From Gammaproteobacteria bacterium (GTDB taxonomy: Bacteria > Pseudomonadota > Gammaproteobacteria > JASBUN01), in assembly GCA_030147845.1 (NCBI GenBank), contig JASBUN010000061.1:1-64000 (forward strand): a stretch of DNA of 64,000 bases, read 5' to 3'. The notes beneath the pieces were generated by a model. The model was not told the origin of the DNA and made no database searches. It saw only the letters and a list, made by a program, of their open reading frames with translations. Position numbers and translations under genes: made by a program. Shown here one piece after another: positions 46,325-56,278 of this stretch (positions are counted from its first letter, which is position 1; the number at the start of each line of letters is the position of its first letter).

Positions 46325-46684
46325 ATGCGACCTACATTTTTTTCAATTGCGTTGTTATCGCTCGGTTTGCTTAGTGCGCAGCCCGGTTTTGCCGCGCAGC
46401 GGCAATGGCTGCTGTCGGCAGACGCCTGGTATGCCCCGCGTGACGGCCAAATGGTGAGACAGTTGCAGCCGGTGTCGCATGCCGTGGAGGCGTGGATGGC
46501 ACAGCCGGGCGCCAATTTAGCCATCCGCTACCCGGGTGGCGAAGAAGGTACTTTATGGGCCCGGGAGTTACGCGATTGGTTGGTTTCACTCGGGGTTCCG
46601 TCTAAGCATGTGCGACTCAGCCCCGGTTTTGCGCGCCAAGATGCGGTGGCTATTGTTCTGAGCGGGAAGGGGGATTTGTACTAG
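46325..46684 (+). CDS. Small exported protein of unknown function
   Basis: 119 aa; MRPTFFSIALLSLGLLSAQPGFAAQ signal peptide; ends 1 nt into the nit start codon. Confidence 0.75.
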   Translation: MRPTFFSIALLSLGLLSAQPGFAAQRQWLLSADAWYAPRDGQMVRQLQPVSHAVEAWMAQPGANLAIRYPGGEEGTLWARELRDWLVSLGVPSKHVRLSPGFARQDAVAIVLSGKGDLY

Positions 46685-47502
46685 TGGCAAAGGTGGCGGC
46701 AATCCAGATGGCTTCGGGACCGAACGTGGGCGCGAATCTGATCGAGGCCGGCAGACTGATCGGACAAGCCGCGGCTCAGGGCGCCAAATTGGTCGTATTG
46801 CCCGAGAACTTTGCCCTCATGGGCATGCACGAAAAGGATAAGGTAGAGATCTGCGAGTCGGCAGGCGAAGGGCCCATTCAAGAATTCCTCGTGCAACAGG
46901 CGCGACGGCATCGCATTTGGCTGGTCGGTGGCACTATTCCGTTGTGTTGCGACGACCGCCAGCGTATTCGCGCCGCCTGCCTGCTGTTCAACGATCGCGG
47001 CGAGCAAGTGGCGCGCTACGACAAGATGCATTTGTTCGACGTTCACGTGGACGAAAGCGGTGAAAACTACGTCGAATCAGAAACCATCCAGCCCGGTGAC
47101 CGCCCGGCGGTGGCCGATACCCCCTTCGGTCGTTTGGGCTTGGCGGTGTGCTACGATTTGCGCTTCCCCGAATTGTTTCGTTGCATGGCCGATGACGGTA
47201 TGGAACTTCTTGCACTACCGTCCGCGTTTACCGCGATCACCGGGAAGGCGCATTGGGATACCTTGGTGCGCGCGCGGGCGGTGGAAAACCTGTGTTACGT
47301 CGTCGCCGCGGCGCAGGGTGGCTATCATGCCAATGGCCGCGAAACCCATGGACATAGCATGGTCGTGGAACCCTGGGGGGCCATACTCGACAGCCTGGCG
47401 CGCGGATCGGCCGTGGTACAGGCGAATATCGACCGCCGGCGTCTTGAGAGCATGCGTAAATCCTTTCCCGCACTGCGTCACCGCCGGCTGCATTGTCGCT
47501 AA
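46684..47502 (+). CDS. Carbon-nitrogen hydrolase (nitrilase superfamily; GTG start)
   Basis: VAAIQMASGPNVGANLIEAGRLI...VLPENFALMG...KMHLFDVHV...GLAVCYDLRFPELFR. Confidence 0.93.
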   Translation: MAKVAAIQMASGPNVGANLIEAGRLIGQAAAQGAKLVVLPENFALMGMHEKDKVEICESAGEGPIQEFLVQQARRHRIWLVGGTIPLCCDDRQRIRAACLLFNDRGEQVARYDKMHLFDVHVDESGENYVESETIQPGDRPAVADTPFGRLGLAVCYDLRFPELFRCMADDGMELLALPSAFTAITGKAHWDTLVRARAVENLCYVVAAAQGGYHANGRETHGHSMVVEPWGAILDSLARGSAVVQANIDRRRLESMRKSFPALRHRRLHCR

Positions 47503-47627
47503 GGAAGCGCTGACGATTCCGCGTACGCGCCCGGCGATGCTGGAAAACCGCTCAGCGCGCTCATATAGTGCGTGTGAATTGCGCTTCTTCGCTACTTTCC
47601 GCGTTGCCTCGTCGCCTTGATCGACTA

Positions 47628-47672
47628 AATCAGTCATTACCGGCGGCCTGGCGGGTTCGGGGCCGACTGATT
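47628..47672. repeat. Inverted repeat in the nit-tldD spacer
   Basis: AATCAGTC-N29-GACTGATT perfect 8-bp arms. Confidence 0.5.
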
Positions 47673-47844
47673 GCACGATCGCCTATTGCTTCGAATCGGC
47701 CCGCCCGTGTCATCATCAGCGAAGCCGGACAGGCTCCCGGCACAAGGTATTGGTAGGGCGCCAAGATCCGCTTTGTAATTGTCCTTTTTATAGCGGTTCG
47801 GCTTGGGTAGACTGGAAGCACACAACTTAATTGCGTGACTAGAC

Positions 47845-49290
47845 ATGGAAAATGCTATCGAAATTGCCCGTAATCGTATCCTTACCCCGGCCGGATTAGG
47901 TGACGATGATCTTGATGCCGTGATCGGGCGCGTGCTGGGTCATGCCGTGGACAGCGCGGATTTGTACTTCCAGGTCAGCCGTCACGAGTCGTGGCTGCTC
48001 GAAGACGGGATCGTGAAAGATGGCAGTTACGGCATAGATCAGGGTGTTGGCGTTCGTGCCATCAGTGGCGAGAAGACCGGCTTCGCTTATTCCGATGAGA
48101 TCGTGCTGCCGGCTTTGTTGCAGGCCTCGCAGGCTGCGCGCGCCATTGCCGACGCCGGCCAGCAGGGCCGGGTGCAGGCTTGGCAGGCCCGTGTCGGTAA
48201 TGCGTTGTATGCGCCGGCCGATCCGCTGACGAGCATGGATGCAACCGATAAGGTGCACCTGATGCAGGCAGTGGACGCGGAAGCGCGTAAACAGGATGCG
48301 CGCGTCAAACAAGTGATGGTGAGCATGGCTTCGACGCACGAGGTCATCCTAGTGGCCAACAGCGACGGTACTCTGGCCGCCGATGTGCGGCCGCTGGTGC
48401 GTCTCAACGTCAGCGTCATCGCCGAGCAGCAAGGGCGCCGCGAGCAAGGTTCTTCCGGTGGCGGTGGCCGTACCGGCTACGAATTTTTCGTCGATCAGGA
48501 GCGCGCCCTGGGTTACGCACGCGAGGCCGTACGGCAGGCGCTGGTCAATCTGGAAGCAGAACCGGCGCCGGCCGGAACCATGACCGTGGTTTTGGGGCCT
48601 GGTTGGCCCGGCGTGTTGTTGCACGAGGCGATCGGACATGGTTTGGAGGGCGATTTCAATCGCAAAGGTACATCGGCGTTCAGCGGTCGTCTTGGCGAGC
48701 GCGTGGCATCGGAGCAATGCACCGTAGTCGACGATGGCACCATCGCTCAGCGGCGCGGGTCGCTCAATATCGACGACGAGGGTACGCCGACGCAGTCGAC
48801 CGTATTAATCGAGAACGGCATCCTCAAAGGCTATATGCAAGACCGGCTCAATGCCGGCCTGAGCGGGGTGGCATCGACCGGCAACGGACGACGGGAATCA
48901 TTCGCGCACCTTCCCATGCCGCGTATGACGAATACGTATATGTTGGCCGGCCAGTACGATCCGCAGGAAATTATAAGCTCCGTCGAGCGCGGTTTGTATG
49001 CGGTTAATTTTGGCGGCGGCCAGGTGGATATTACGTCGGGCAAATTCGTGTTCTCCGCCAGCGAGGCGTATTTGATTGAAAACGGCAAAGTTACGCGGCC
49101 GGTCAAAGGCGCAACGTTGATCGGTAATGGGCCGGATGTATTGACGCGTGTGAGTATGGTCGGCAACGACCTGGCGCTGGATGCCGGCGTTGGGACTTGT
49201 GGCAAGGAAGGGCAAAGCGTGCCGGTGGGTGTCGGGCAGCCGACGTTGCGGATTGATGGCCTGACCGTCGGCGGCACCAACGCCGGCTGA
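47845..49290 (+). CDS. tldD: TldD metalloprotease subunit
   Basis: 481 aa; [30 protein letters not shown] zinc-protease-like motif. Confidence 0.97.
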   Translation: MENAIEIARNRILTPAGLGDDDLDAVIGRVLGHAVDSADLYFQVSRHESWLLEDGIVKDGSYGIDQGVGVRAISGEKTGFAYSDEIVLPALLQASQAARAIADAGQQGRVQAWQARVGNALYAPADPLTSMDATDKVHLMQAVDAEARKQDARVKQVMVSMASTHEVILVANSDGTLAADVRPLVRLNVSVIAEQQGRREQGSSGGGGRTGYEFFVDQERALGYAREAVRQALVNLEAEPAPAGTMTVVLGPGWPGVLLHEAIGHGLEGDFNRKGTSAFSGRLGERVASEQCTVVDDGTIAQRRGSLNIDDEGTPTQSTVLIENGILKGYMQDRLNAGLSGVASTGNGRRESFAHLPMPRMTNTYMLAGQYDPQEIISSVERGLYAVNFGGGQVDITSGKFVFSASEAYLIENGKVTRPVKGATLIGNGPDVLTRVSMVGNDLALDAGVGTCGKEGQSVPVGVGQPTLRIDGLTVGGTNAG

Positions 49291-49302
49291 CGAACCGTGG
49301 CT

Positions 49303-49797
49303 TCAGTCTTGCGCCTGCAGTTGTTTCAAGTATTGGAAGAGCGCGCGGGCCGCACGAGGTGCTTGCTCGGTCCGGCCGTCGCTGCGCGCGCCGCGGATCA
49401 TTTGCCGCAATCGCTGACGATCGGCGTTGGGGAATTCGTGCAGAATATCCGCGATGGCATCATCGCCTTCGGTAATCAGTCGGTCGCGCCATCGTTCCAG
49501 CGCATGCAACTGTGCGGTGGCTGCGATGCTGGGGCGCGTCATGACCGACAAGGCGTGCTGAATAGGTTCAGCATCTATATTGCGCAGTAATTTGCCAATG
49601 TATTGCAGTTGACGTTTACGTCCGCCATGCTGCTTGATCGATTGAGCCAGTAACACGGCCTGCAGCAGGTCTTCGGGCAGCGGCAGGCGGCGCAACTGTT
49701 CGCCGGTCAACCGGGTTAGTTCCTGGCCCAAATTCCGCAACGCCTCGGCATCACGCTTGCGTTGGGACTTGCTGATTTCGGACTCGGGTGCCTGCAT
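49303..49797 (-). CDS. yjgA: YjgA/DarP ribosome-associated protein (DUF615)
   Basis: MQAPESEISKSQRKRDAEALRNLGQELTRLTGEQLRRLPLPEDLLQAV. Confidence 0.93.
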   Translation of the reverse strand: MQAPESEISKSQRKRDAEALRNLGQELTRLTGEQLRRLPLPEDLLQAVLLAQSIKQHGGRKRQLQYIGKLLRNIDAEPIQHALSVMTRPSIAATAQLHALERWRDRLITEGDDAIADILHEFPNADRQRLRQMIRGARSDGRTEQAPRAARALFQYLKQLQAQD

Positions 49798-49908
49798 GAT
49801 GGGTTTTTGGCGGCGGATGACGCCTGCATTGTAGCAGGCCGACGATCGGGCGGCGCAGGGCGCGCGGCATTTGCGTTCTGGCAAAATAGAAATTACGGAG
49901 AAGGTACT

Positions 49909-51267
49909 ATGTCGGATACAGCGCAGTCGCTCGCTAAGAGCGCATTTCCGCAGTTGGATACGCTGCAAAATTTGACCGCCGATGTTTTGGCTGAAGCCAA
50001 GGGTCGGGGCGCGAGCTCGGCCGAGGCGGGTGTCAGTTTTGGCGCTGGATTGTCGGTCACGGTACGTATGGGTGAAGTCGAAACGCTGGAATTTAACCGC
50101 GATCGTGGCCTCGCGGTCACGGTCTATTTCGGGCAGCGCAAGGGTTCGGCCAGTACTTCGGATTGGAGTGCGTCGGCTGTGCGTGAAACGGTGGCTGCGG
50201 CGTGCGATATCGCGCGCTTTACGGCCGAGGACGATTGCGCCGGCTTGGCCGACGCCGACCTCATGGTACGCGACATCCCGGATCTGGATCTGTGTCATCC
50301 GTGGGATCTTACCCCGGAAGCGGCGATTGAATTGGCTCGTGGTTGTGAAGCACAGGCTTTACAGTTCGACCCACGTATCGTCAATAGTGAGGGTGGCAGC
50401 GTGTTTAGCCACCAAGGCATGACCGTCTACGGTAATAGCCACGGTTTCCTGGGCGGTTATGCCGGCACGCGTCACAGCATCAGTTGCTCGGTCATTGGCC
50501 GACACGGCGACGGTATGCAGCGCGATTATTGGTACAGCGCTGCGCGCGATCACGCGGATTTGGAACCGGCCGAGGCCGTCGGGCGTACCGCGGCCGAACG
50601 TACCGTGCGCCGCCTGGACGCACGCCGTTTGCCCACGCGTCAGGCGCCGGTGATATTTGCCGCCGAAATCGCCACCGGGATCCTGGCGCACATGGTGTCG
50701 GCGGTGCGGGGCGGCAAGCTGTATCGAAAGGCATCGTTTTTACTGGATCATCTGGGTAAGCAGATTTTCCCCGAATGGGTACAAGTGCGCGAGCAGCCGC
50801 ATCTGAACAAGGCGTTGGGGAGCGCGCCGTTCGACAATGAGGGTGTCGCCACGCGCGAGCGTGACCTGGTGCGCGACGGTATCTTGCAGGGCTACGTACT
50901 CGATAGTTATTCGGCGCGCAAACTCGCCATGCAGACGACCGGCAATGCCGGCGGCGTACATAACCTTTCGATTGCCTGTGGTGACAAGGATCTGGTCGGG
51001 TTGCTGCGTGAAATGGGTACGGGACTGCTAGTCACCGAAGTAATGGGTCAGGGAATCAATTACGTCAATGGCGATTACTCGCGCGGTGCGGCCGGATTTT
51101 GGGTGGAAGGTGGGGAGATTCAATACCCGGTCGAGGAAATTACCATCGCCGGCAATATGGCGGATATGTTCCGCAAACTGGTGGCGGTGGGTAGCGACGT
51201 CGATCAACGCGGTAATATTCGCAGCGGTTCTCTGCTGATCGAGCAGATGACCATCGCTGGTGAGTAG
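49909..51267 (+). CDS. pmbA: PmbA/TldE metalloprotease subunit
   Basis: MSDTAQSLAKSAFPQLDTLQNLTADVLAEAKGRGASSAEAGVSFG...; paired with tldD. Confidence 0.95.
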   Translation: MSDTAQSLAKSAFPQLDTLQNLTADVLAEAKGRGASSAEAGVSFGAGLSVTVRMGEVETLEFNRDRGLAVTVYFGQRKGSASTSDWSASAVRETVAAACDIARFTAEDDCAGLADADLMVRDIPDLDLCHPWDLTPEAAIELARGCEAQALQFDPRIVNSEGGSVFSHQGMTVYGNSHGFLGGYAGTRHSISCSVIGRHGDGMQRDYWYSAARDHADLEPAEAVGRTAAERTVRRLDARRLPTRQAPVIFAAEIATGILAHMVSAVRGGKLYRKASFLLDHLGKQIFPEWVQVREQPHLNKALGSAPFDNEGVATRERDLVRDGILQGYVLDSYSARKLAMQTTGNAGGVHNLSIACGDKDLVGLLREMGTGLLVTEVMGQGINYVNGDYSRGAAGFWVEGGEIQYPVEEITIAGNMADMFRKLVAVGSDVDQRGNIRSGSLLIEQMTIAGE

Positions 51268-51314
51268 AAGCCGGATGCACGCGACGCCGGCGGTCACTCC
51301 GTCTGCCCCTAAGA

Positions 51315-52673
51315 CTATGAACTCAGAAACAGCGCCGCCAAGCCCAGGAACGCAACATATCCGACCACGTCGGTGATGGTGGTCAGGATTACCGAGCCCG
51401 CCAAAGCCGGATCGACGCCCATTCGACGCAGCAGTAACGGGATCGAAAAGCCGGCCACTGCGGCGCAAAACAGATTGATTACCATGGCAATGGCGATAAA
51501 CAGGCCGATCTCCATATTGCCGAACCAGGCGATCGCTACCGCACCGACCACGGCCGCCCACAGCACGCCATTGAGGATACCGACGGCGACCTCCTTGAAC
51601 AGTAGCCAGCGCGCATTGGTCTTGCCGACGCGTCCGAGCGCGAGTCCGCGGATGACGATGGTAAGCGTTTGCGTCCCGGCGATGCCGCCCATGCTGGCGG
51701 TGATCGGCATGAGTACAGCTAGAGCGACCCATTTCTGCAAGGTGTGCTCGAATAAACCGATCACCCAGGCGGCCAGGAAGGCCGTCAACAGGTTGATTCC
51801 CAGCCAGATCGCGCGTCGGCGGCTGCTGGCCACGACGGGCGCGAACATGTCTTCTTCTTCGCTAAGGCCCGCCATACTCATCAGCGAGTGGTCGGCTTGG
51901 TCGCGGATGACGTCGACCACGTCGTCGATGGTGATACGGCCGAGCAGCTTTCCGTTTTCGTCTACCACCGGCGCCGAGATAAGGTCGCGCTGCTCAAAGG
52001 TACGCGCGACCTCGTGCGCCGAGAGCGTGGCCGAAATGGCCTCGAGATCCCGGTCCATGACTTCGGCCACGGTTACGCCGGGGTCGCTGGTCAGGAGTTT
52101 GGATAGCGATAACGTGCCCAGGAACTTGTCGAAACGGTTGACGACGATCAGGCTGTCGGTCAAATCCGGGATCTCACCGCGCAGACGTAGATAACGCAGC
52201 ACTACATCTAGCGTTACGTCGGCCCGCACCGTTATGGTATCGGTGTTCATCAAGCCGCCGGCACTGTCTTCCGTATACGACAGTACCGATTCCAGTCGCT
52301 GCCGGTTCTGCTTGTCCATCGAGCGCAGGACTTCGCGGATGACCGTATCCGGCAGGTCCTCGATCAGATCGGCCAGGTCGTCCATGTCCATGCCTTCGGC
52401 AGCGGCGACCAATTCGTGTGTGTCCATATCACGAATCAGCGCCGTACGTACTTCGTCATTTACATGAAGAAGTACCTCGCCGTCATTCTCCGGGTCGACC
52501 AGATTCCAGACGATATCGCGCTCGGTGGGGCGCAGTGATTCAAGTAACTGAGCGATTTCGGCCGGATGCAGATCATTGAGCATGGTCCAGACATGCTGGA
52601 CTTTGCCCGACTCGAGCGCTGCGGCGAGTGCTTGCAGATTGTTGTCCGGCTGTCGTGGTGCCGTTTCTGGCAT
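51315..52673 (-). CDS. mgtE: Magnesium transporter MgtE
   Basis: 452 aa; N-domain LHPAEIAQLLESL, CBS pair, TM domain with GGIAGTQTLTIVIRGLALG. Confidence 0.97.
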   Translation of the reverse strand: MPETAPRQPDNNLQALAAALESGKVQHVWTMLNDLHPAEIAQLLESLRPTERDIVWNLVDPENDGEVLLHVNDEVRTALIRDMDTHELVAAAEGMDMDDLADLIEDLPDTVIREVLRSMDKQNRQRLESVLSYTEDSAGGLMNTDTITVRADVTLDVVLRYLRLRGEIPDLTDSLIVVNRFDKFLGTLSLSKLLTSDPGVTVAEVMDRDLEAISATLSAHEVARTFEQRDLISAPVVDENGKLLGRITIDDVVDVIRDQADHSLMSMAGLSEEEDMFAPVVASSRRRAIWLGINLLTAFLAAWVIGLFEHTLQKWVALAVLMPITASMGGIAGTQTLTIVIRGLALGRVGKTNARWLLFKEVAVGILNGVLWAAVVGAVAIAWFGNMEIGLFIAIAMVINLFCAAVAGFSIPLLLRRMGVDPALAGSVILTTITDVVGYVAFLGLAALFLSS

Positions 52674-52884
52674 GCTCAGGTTTCCCCGGGGTGTAGGGAT
52701 ACGGGCGATCGGTTTGAAGCTCTGATAATTGAGATGATTCCGTCGCCGCCGGGTGCGTTGATTCGGAACCTCTCGATGGGGCTTCAGTTTAACGGTAATC
52801 GCGCAGCCGGTCTATGAAATTTCGATTAACTCGGCCGCCATCGCCGGCATGGGACGCCGCCGGTTGGCTCGGGGCTGGACGGAC

Positions 52885-54618
52885 TCAGGTCTCGTTGATT
52901 TGTTGCAGGAGCGTGAGTACTTGATCGGCATGCGCGCATTGTAGAATTTTGCGCGCCGGACGCACGAGTTCGCTGATGTGGGAATGGTTGATCACACTCT
53001 TGACCTCCGGTAACCCGGACGGCTGCATGCTGAACTCGCGTAAGCCGAGGCCAAGCAGCAGGCGCGTATAGCGGCAGTCACCGGCCATTTCACCGCACAT
53101 GGATACGGGAATACCGGCCCGTCGGCCCGCATTCAATGTTACGTAAATCAATCGCAGAACGGCCGGATGTAAGGGGTCATAGAGGTAGTTGACCTCGTCG
53201 TCGATGCGGTCGATCGCCAACGTGTATTGGATAAGGTCGTTGGTGCCCAGCGACAGAAAATCGAGGTGCTGCGCAAACAGATTCGCCGAGATGGCCGCCG
53301 CCGGCACCTCGATCATACCACCGACCGGAATATTTTCGTCGAACGGTAGTTTGTCCTTGCGTAGAGATTTCTTGGTTTCATTGACTAGATGCAATACTTG
53401 CATCACTTCCTGCATGTTCGACAGCATCGGCACCATGAGTCGTACGTGACCTTCAGCCGACGCACGCAATATTGCCCGAAGTTGAGGCCGGAACAAGGCC
53501 GGATCTTTCAGGCATAAGCGCACCGCGCGCAGGCCGAGTGCAGGGTTGGTGAACAAGGGGCCGCTACGAGTATCGTTGGCGGGCTTATCTGCTCCCAAAT
53601 CCAAGGTGCGGATAGTGACCGGCTGATCCTTCATTGCTTTGACCACACGCAGATAATTTTCGAACTGTTCTTCCTCGTCGGGCGTGGTCGGGCGATTCAT
53701 GAACAGGAATTCAGTTCTATACAGACCTATACCGCCGGCACCGGCTTCCTTTACCGGCTTGACGTCTTCGGGCAATTCTATGTTGGCCTGCAGGGCGATG
53801 GCGTGGCCGTCGGCGGTGATGGCGGGCGTTTCTTTGAGCCTGCGTAGTCCAGCCTCATACTGCTTTTCCGCGCGTTGCCGTCTCCGGTAGTGCTTCAGCA
53901 GTGCATCATCGGCATCCAGCAAAAGGACGCCTTCGCGCCCATCGACGATGATTTGTTCGTCGTTGCGGATGTAGCCGCGCGCGTGATGCACGCCGACCAC
54001 CGCCGGGATACGCAGACTCCGGGCCATGATGGCCGTATGCGAAAGCGGTCCGCCGTATTCGGTGACAAAAGCGGCGATGCCCTGATGTTGAAGTAATACG
54101 GTGTCGGCGGGGGTAAGGTCGTCGGCGATAATGATGGCATCCTTCAGCGATGCACTACCGTCGTGTGGATTGGTGTCCTGGTTGAGCAGTATGCGCAACA
54201 CGCGACTGACGACATGTATGACGTCATCCTTACGTGTGCGTAAATAGGCATCGTCCATCTTGTCGAATACATCGACCATCGCGTCGCGTTGCAACTTTAA
54301 CGCCCACTCTGCGTTGCAGCGCCGCGTACGTATGATGTCCGCGGGCGCCGAGGTCAAGGCCGAATCCTCGAGCATAAGCAGGTAGGTGTCGATGAAGGCA
54401 GTAATATCGGTCGGCGTCGACGCGGGTATACGTGTCCGGATTTGCTTGAGTTGCTCGCGTGCGCCGTCGAGCGCTTGATTTAGCCGCAGGATCTCATCAT
54501 TTATTTGGCGCCTGGGTACGGAGTATTCCGTGACCTCGGGCTGACCGCGTTCGAGGATATGCGCTTTGCCGATCGCGATATCCCGGGATACGCCAATTCC
54601 GGACAGTGCCAGAGTCAT
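52885..54618 (-). CDS. ptsI: Phosphoenolpyruvate-protein phosphotransferase (PTS enzyme I)
   Basis: 577 aa; YGGPLSHTAIMARSLRIPAVVG; GIGLYRTEFLFMNR; SLGTNDLIQYTLAIDR. Confidence 0.98.
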   Translation of the reverse strand: MTLALSGIGVSRDIAIGKAHILERGQPEVTEYSVPRRQINDEILRLNQALDGAREQLKQIRTRIPASTPTDITAFIDTYLLMLEDSALTSAPADIIRTRRCNAEWALKLQRDAMVDVFDKMDDAYLRTRKDDVIHVVSRVLRILLNQDTNPHDGSASLKDAIIIADDLTPADTVLLQHQGIAAFVTEYGGPLSHTAIMARSLRIPAVVGVHHARGYIRNDEQIIVDGREGVLLLDADDALLKHYRRRQRAEKQYEAGLRRLKETPAITADGHAIALQANIELPEDVKPVKEAGAGGIGLYRTEFLFMNRPTTPDEEEQFENYLRVVKAMKDQPVTIRTLDLGADKPANDTRSGPLFTNPALGLRAVRLCLKDPALFRPQLRAILRASAEGHVRLMVPMLSNMQEVMQVLHLVNETKKSLRKDKLPFDENIPVGGMIEVPAAAISANLFAQHLDFLSLGTNDLIQYTLAIDRIDDEVNYLYDPLHPAVLRLIYVTLNAGRRAGIPVSMCGEMAGDCRYTRLLLGLGLREFSMQPSGLPEVKSVINHSHISELVRPARKILQCAHADQVLTLLQQINET

Positions 54619-54654
54619 AGTCGTCCTGTTTTGTTGTAATCAACTGCGGTACTA

Positions 54655-54924
54655 CTACTCGTCCTCACCAAAACGGTCGATGATCAATTGCTCGAGTTTC
54701 CGGGCAGCAACACGCTCGTCATCACCGTGCACCGTCAACAAAAGCGTGGTGCCCTTGCCGGCCGCGAGCATCATGATGCCCATGATGCTCTTGCCGTTTA
54801 CGCGTCGCTCGTTACGAGTCACATGAATTTCACTATTGAACTCGGACGCCAGCGTCACGAACTTGGCCGCAGCGCGCGCGTGCAGGCCGAGTTTGTTTAC
54901 GATTGTCACTTCTTTTTCGATCAC
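54655..54924 (-). CDS. ptsH: HPr phosphocarrier protein (GTG start inferred; ORF extends to 54954)
   Basis: VIEKEVTIVNKLGLHARAAAKFVTLASEF...NGKSIMGIMMLAAGKG; both the His and Ser phosphorylation motifs present. Confidence 0.93.
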   Translation of the reverse strand: MIEKEVTIVNKLGLHARAAAKFVTLASEFNSEIHVTRNERRVNGKSIMGIMMLAAGKGTTLLLTVHGDDERVAARKLEQLIIDRFGEDE

Positions 54925-55022
54925 GCTTGTATCCCAGTATGAGTGAGTCGGCAATTACGGTAAACGCGTTTTGACCAATTCGAGACACATGTTGTGCCCG
55001 AATCAAATTGTTCGATCCATGT

Positions 55023-55424
55023 TTAGCTCCAGGGGTCTTCCTTGCACAGCAAGACTCCGTCACGGCCGCCACTAAGGGCTTTTTGCGCTAGTTCAGCGAG
55101 TTGCAGGCGAGGATAATTTAATACCCGAATCAGCATCGGCAGATTGATCCCGGCGACGACAACGACGCGGTTACCGTCAAGTAGCCGGACCGCAATATTG
55201 CTGGGTGTCGATCCATAAATATCTGTCAACACCAATACACCGTCGCCGTCATCCAGCTCATTGAGCAGGTCATTCGCGTGTTCGGCAAGCTGGTCGGGGT
55301 CATCCGTATTGCTGACCGGTAGCGTCCTTGCGTTCAACGGGCATACCTCGAGCATCGCGTTGGCGGTCTGCAGAAGGTCGCGGCCGATCTCGCCGTGGGT
55401 GATGATCAGTAAGCCGGTACTCAT
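55023..55424 (-). CDS. PTS EIIA component, mannose-family fold
   Basis: MSTGLLIITHGEIGRDLLQTANAMLE...VLVLTDIYGSTPSNIAVRLL. Confidence 0.92.
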   Translation of the reverse strand: MSTGLLIITHGEIGRDLLQTANAMLEVCPLNARTLPVSNTDDPDQLAEHANDLLNELDDGDGVLVLTDIYGSTPSNIAVRLLDGNRVVVVAGINLPMLIRVLNYPRLQLAELAQKALSGGRDGVLLCKEDPWS

Positions 55425-56278
55425 GACAATTCCCGATGCCGTACCAATACGTGTCCGCGAAGCTTGTCAAAGTGGGCGGCAAGACTTTCGGCTAAGAAAA
55501 CGGAACGATGCTGTCCCCCTGTGCAGCCGAGCGCAACCGTCATGTAGCTGCGGTTATCAGCCTCGAAGCAGGGTATCCAGAATTCGAGAAACTGCTTGAG
55601 TTGATTGAGCATATGTACTACCGGTTCCAGATTCATCAGATAGTCGGCGACCGCCGCGTCGCGGCCGGTGAGCGGCCGCAAGGTCGGTTCCCAGTGCGGA
55701 TTGGGTAAGCAGCGCACGTCGAAGACGAAGTCGGCATCGCTAGGGATGCCATGTTTATAACCAAAAGACTGAAATAGCAACGACATTTTCCCTGGCTGCT
55801 GCTCGAGTACTCGGTCACGAATCAAATCTCGCAACTGATGCACCGTTGTGTGGGTGGTGTCGATGAACATATCCGCGCTTGAGGCGATGGGTTCGAGCAG
55901 TTCTCGTTCCAGCTGTATAGCGTCCGCCAGCGACACTTCGCGTTTGGTCAAGGGATGCTTGCGCCGGGTTTCGCTAAAGCGCTTGAACAGCGTTTCATCG
56001 TCTGCCTGTAGAAAGATGATGGTGCTTTCAATTCCCTGTTGTTCGAGCTCGACCAACAGGGTCGGGAAGTGTGCCAGATCCCTTGAACTGCTGCGTGCGT
56101 CGATGCCGACCGCAAACAGCGTGCGATCGACACCCCATTCACCGGACATCTGCGCAGTGAATGCCTTGAGCATGCCGGCCGGCAAATTGTCGATACAGTA
56201 GTAATCGACGTCTTCGAGTGTGTTCAAGGCGATACTTTTTCCAGAACCGGATAATCCCGTTACGATCACCAGCTTCAT
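55421..56278 (-). CDS. rapZ: RNase adapter protein RapZ
   Basis: [33 protein letters not shown]...; C-terminal GCTGGQHRSVFLAESLAAHF. Confidence 0.97.
   Translation of the reverse strand: MKLVIVTGLSGSGKSIALNTLEDVDYYCIDNLPAGMLKAFTAQMSGEWGVDRTLFAVGIDARSSSRDLAHFPTLLVELEQQGIESTIIFLQADDETLFKRFSETRRKHPLTKREVSLADAIQLERELLEPIASSADMFIDTTHTTVHQLRDLIRDRVLEQQPGKMSLLFQSFGYKHGIPSDADFVFDVRCLPNPHWEPTLRPLTGRDAAVADYLMNLEPVVHMLNQLKQFLEFWIPCFEADNRSYMTVALGCTGGQHRSVFLAESLAAHFDKLRGHVLVRHRELS

Noticed and set aside
46928-47620. 230-aa alternative-frame ORF inside nit
   Set aside because: Overlaps the well-supported nitrilase frame and has Cys/Arg/Trp-rich random composition.
47845-51267. TldD/PmbA as part of a RiPP or toxin-antitoxin locus
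   Set aside because: No precursor peptide or modification enzyme nearby; the yhdP-nit-tldD-yjgA-pmbA order is ordinary housekeeping context.
52674-52884. Possible magnesium riboswitch upstream of mgtE
   Set aside because: The 211-bp leader shows no structure I can match to an M-box by eye; a covariance-model search would be needed.
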